Below, piece by piece: positions 49,501 to 52,500 of a stretch of 64,000 nt of DNA; position 1 is the stretch's first letter, and the number at the start of each line of letters is the position of its first letter. The notes under the pieces are model-generated. The model did not search any database and had not been told where the DNA came from. It saw nothing but the letters and a program-made list of their open reading frames with translations. The position numbers and the translations under genes are program-made. Source of the stretch: Paramacrobiotus metropolitanus (Eukaryota; Tardigrada; Eutardigrada; Parachela; Macrobiotidae); contig NW_026570242.1 in assembly GCF_019649055.1 (NCBI RefSeq), forward strand, positions 620,001 through 684,000. The letters run 5' to 3'.

Positions 49501-52500
49501 TTGTCCTCATATCGTAGAAAACTACACAAATTCTACCTAGTAGCGAACCATCGCACAACTATTTCTACAATTTAACATTTTACACTGGACTTCGTGCACA
49601 AGCCGGTACTTCTGCGAAAGTTGGTATTATTTTGGAAGGAGATTACGACAAAAGTTTTCCAAGAATACTGAATGAGTCGCATGACTTTCCTGGATTCCAT
49701 TCTGGAGGGGAAGATTCATTTGTAATTGCTACTGCCGAATCGTTGGGACGGCTAGTGGCGGTAACAATTTGGCACAACGGTGAAGGCTCGAGACCATTCT
49801 GGTGAGCGTTATCTGCTTTTCATCGGGAAAGCAAAGATTAAAAGATCAGAAATTACATTTTTAATATTTTGGAAAGGAAACCAGAATTACATTCTAAACA
49901 CACATTAATAGGTAAAAAGGTTTCACTACAAAATTCCTGATTCATGTTACGGTACGCGTATGTAACCGTCCAAAACGTCCGGACATTTTGGACGGTTACA
50001 CTCGTACAGGTAATCAAATACACTGGGAAACGACACACATAGAGTAGTTTTTATTATTATTTTTGTATTTTCTGTAAATCAGGTTACATCATGTCGATTT
50101 TGTAGGTACATCGATGAACTCATTGTTCGTGACATACAAACCGATGAAATATTTGCCTTTTTACCAAAACGGTGGTTGGCACCACATAAAGCTGATGGAC
50201 GACTCTTGACTACTGTCCCAGTCGCAACACATCAAGACCTAACCGCATTTCGCTATCGTTTTTCGTCATTTGTTGGGCGTGGTCTAAGGGATGGTCACCT
50301 GTGGTTGAGCGTGCTCTTCCGACCACCGAGAAGTAACTTTTCGAGGTCACAACGGCTAGTCTGCCTGCTGTCGCTATTGCTGACCACTGCATTATCGTGT
50401 CTGTTCTTGTATGGCATTCCCCGTGATCCAGCTGACCAACGGTCATATTTTAAGTATGGATTTACATGGAATCAAGTATTGCTGGGAGTGGAGAGCGGCC
50501 TGATTGCGCTTCCGGTGAACTTAATAGTCATCTGGTTATTCAAAAGCGCTGCAACATACAAGAGTGAACAAGCAGATTTTTCGTAAGTCAGGATGTCACA
50601 CTTGATGCCTTATACTTTTCGGTACACACGACTGGTTTTTACGCCCTTCATAATTGTAGCGACCAGTCATGGCTTTCTGCAATCGGAAAATCTGTTATCG
50701 GAATGAAGTTTTAAAAATCTCTCAAACTATTAATTTTTCGAATACATCAAAACGCGATTATCAGTAATTCAACATGATAAGTCTTTAGGACACTTCCTAA
50801 ACAATCCCTCTGGTTACGCTCCCGGATTGCTTATGAAGTGTTTGATCCAGCTCTTGCTCATCTAACTACTCAAATGAATATATTCGAAGTTTCCAACTTG
50901 GACGCACCAACGTTTCGTAGAGGCAGTTATTTTGCGTACGTCAAACACCGGCTGCCCCTCTGGAGCGCACATATCGCATGGTTTATAGCCTTGGGTGGTG
51001 CCATTGCTTGCACGTACTATGTTTCACTGTACGGTTTGCGGTTTGGGCGAACAAAGAGTGTCGAATGGGTAATGTCATTTCTCATTGCGGTTTTCCAAAG
51101 CATTCTTGTGACGCAACCGTTAACAGTTGTCATTATGGCATTCGTGGCGGTAGTTGTATTTAAATCACCAGTCGAAAAGGACAACGAAGGTAGAGCCATC
51201 ATAATCCAGCCAACTATCCATCAGAGCATACTGAACACATCAGAGATTATTGGGGAACGAAAGCCATTATCAAAAACATGGCAAGCAGCATTACACCAGA
51301 TTGCTGTGCTAACAGCCCGGATGTTCGAATGGCTGCTGGATCTAGGACTTATTCTTACCTTTATGGTTTGCGTGTATGTCTTTGTGCATTGTACATTTCC
51401 GACTGGAAGCTACCGAATGAGGGAAGAACTGGAAAATCGCTTTGTTAAATTAGAACCGGTACAAAGACTGCCGTTTGGCATACAGTACGCTCATTATGCC
51501 GTTTGGCATACAGTACGCTCATTATGTACCTCTGTTTCAGCTAATACGAATGTCAGACATGTGGCAATTCGCGGACAGCTTGGAAAAACTGATCAAGGAC
51601 GATGTTCATGTAACCCGTCAGGATAAACTGATCAAGGGCGACGTTCATGTAACCCGTCAGAATGTTTTCAAGAACCTTACCACGGTGCCAGAAGTGGACC
51701 CCCGAAACAGTGTCGCGTCCCAAAACTACTCCGGTCCTAGATTGTACCCCATAGGACCTGTTCGAATGCGAAACATAAGGATTATTCATCGTAAGTTAAG
51801 CCACTATCCATCGACACTATTCCGTTACATACATTGTTTCTGCTGCTGCTGTACGAGTACTAATGAGACGGTGTTTTAGGTCTGTGTCCGGTCGACCACA
51901 TTATGGCTGGTGTTGGAACTGGCTGTTATCCAAAGTACAAAACCTATCTGCGGGATAACGGCAACTACGAATACAGATGGAACGCGATTAAAGAGTTGAC
52001 AACTTCAGAGCAAACAACGACCACACCGGAGGCAACTACTGCAAACATTCTATTTACCACGTTATCACATACGAACGTGTCGACACTAGAAAGCAGCTCT
52101 ACCTCTGACGAGTCCAGCATGACTTTTTCTCATCGCGTTCGGCGAAGCGTTTCAAATGCCGAAAATCTCGACTACTTCAGCTCCACCAGTACAGCCACGA
52201 CTACGACAGTTAATATGAGCGAATTTTATGATGAAACAACAGAATCGGCAACAACCAGCGGATTCGACATTAAGGAGTTCGCCGCAAATCTGACTGACCA
52301 GGGCCAAAACGCCACAATCCTGCTGTACGACATTTGGAGCTACAAAAGTGGAACTGAACTGGGAATATCATCCTATGCCGGCACGCTGACAACTTACGGA
52401 ACTGGTGGTTTTGTTATATTACTGCAAGCAGACGCAAGCAGTTTGGCCACATCTGTGTCGTTTCTACGATCTGCCGGGTGGGTGGATTATCGTACAAAAG

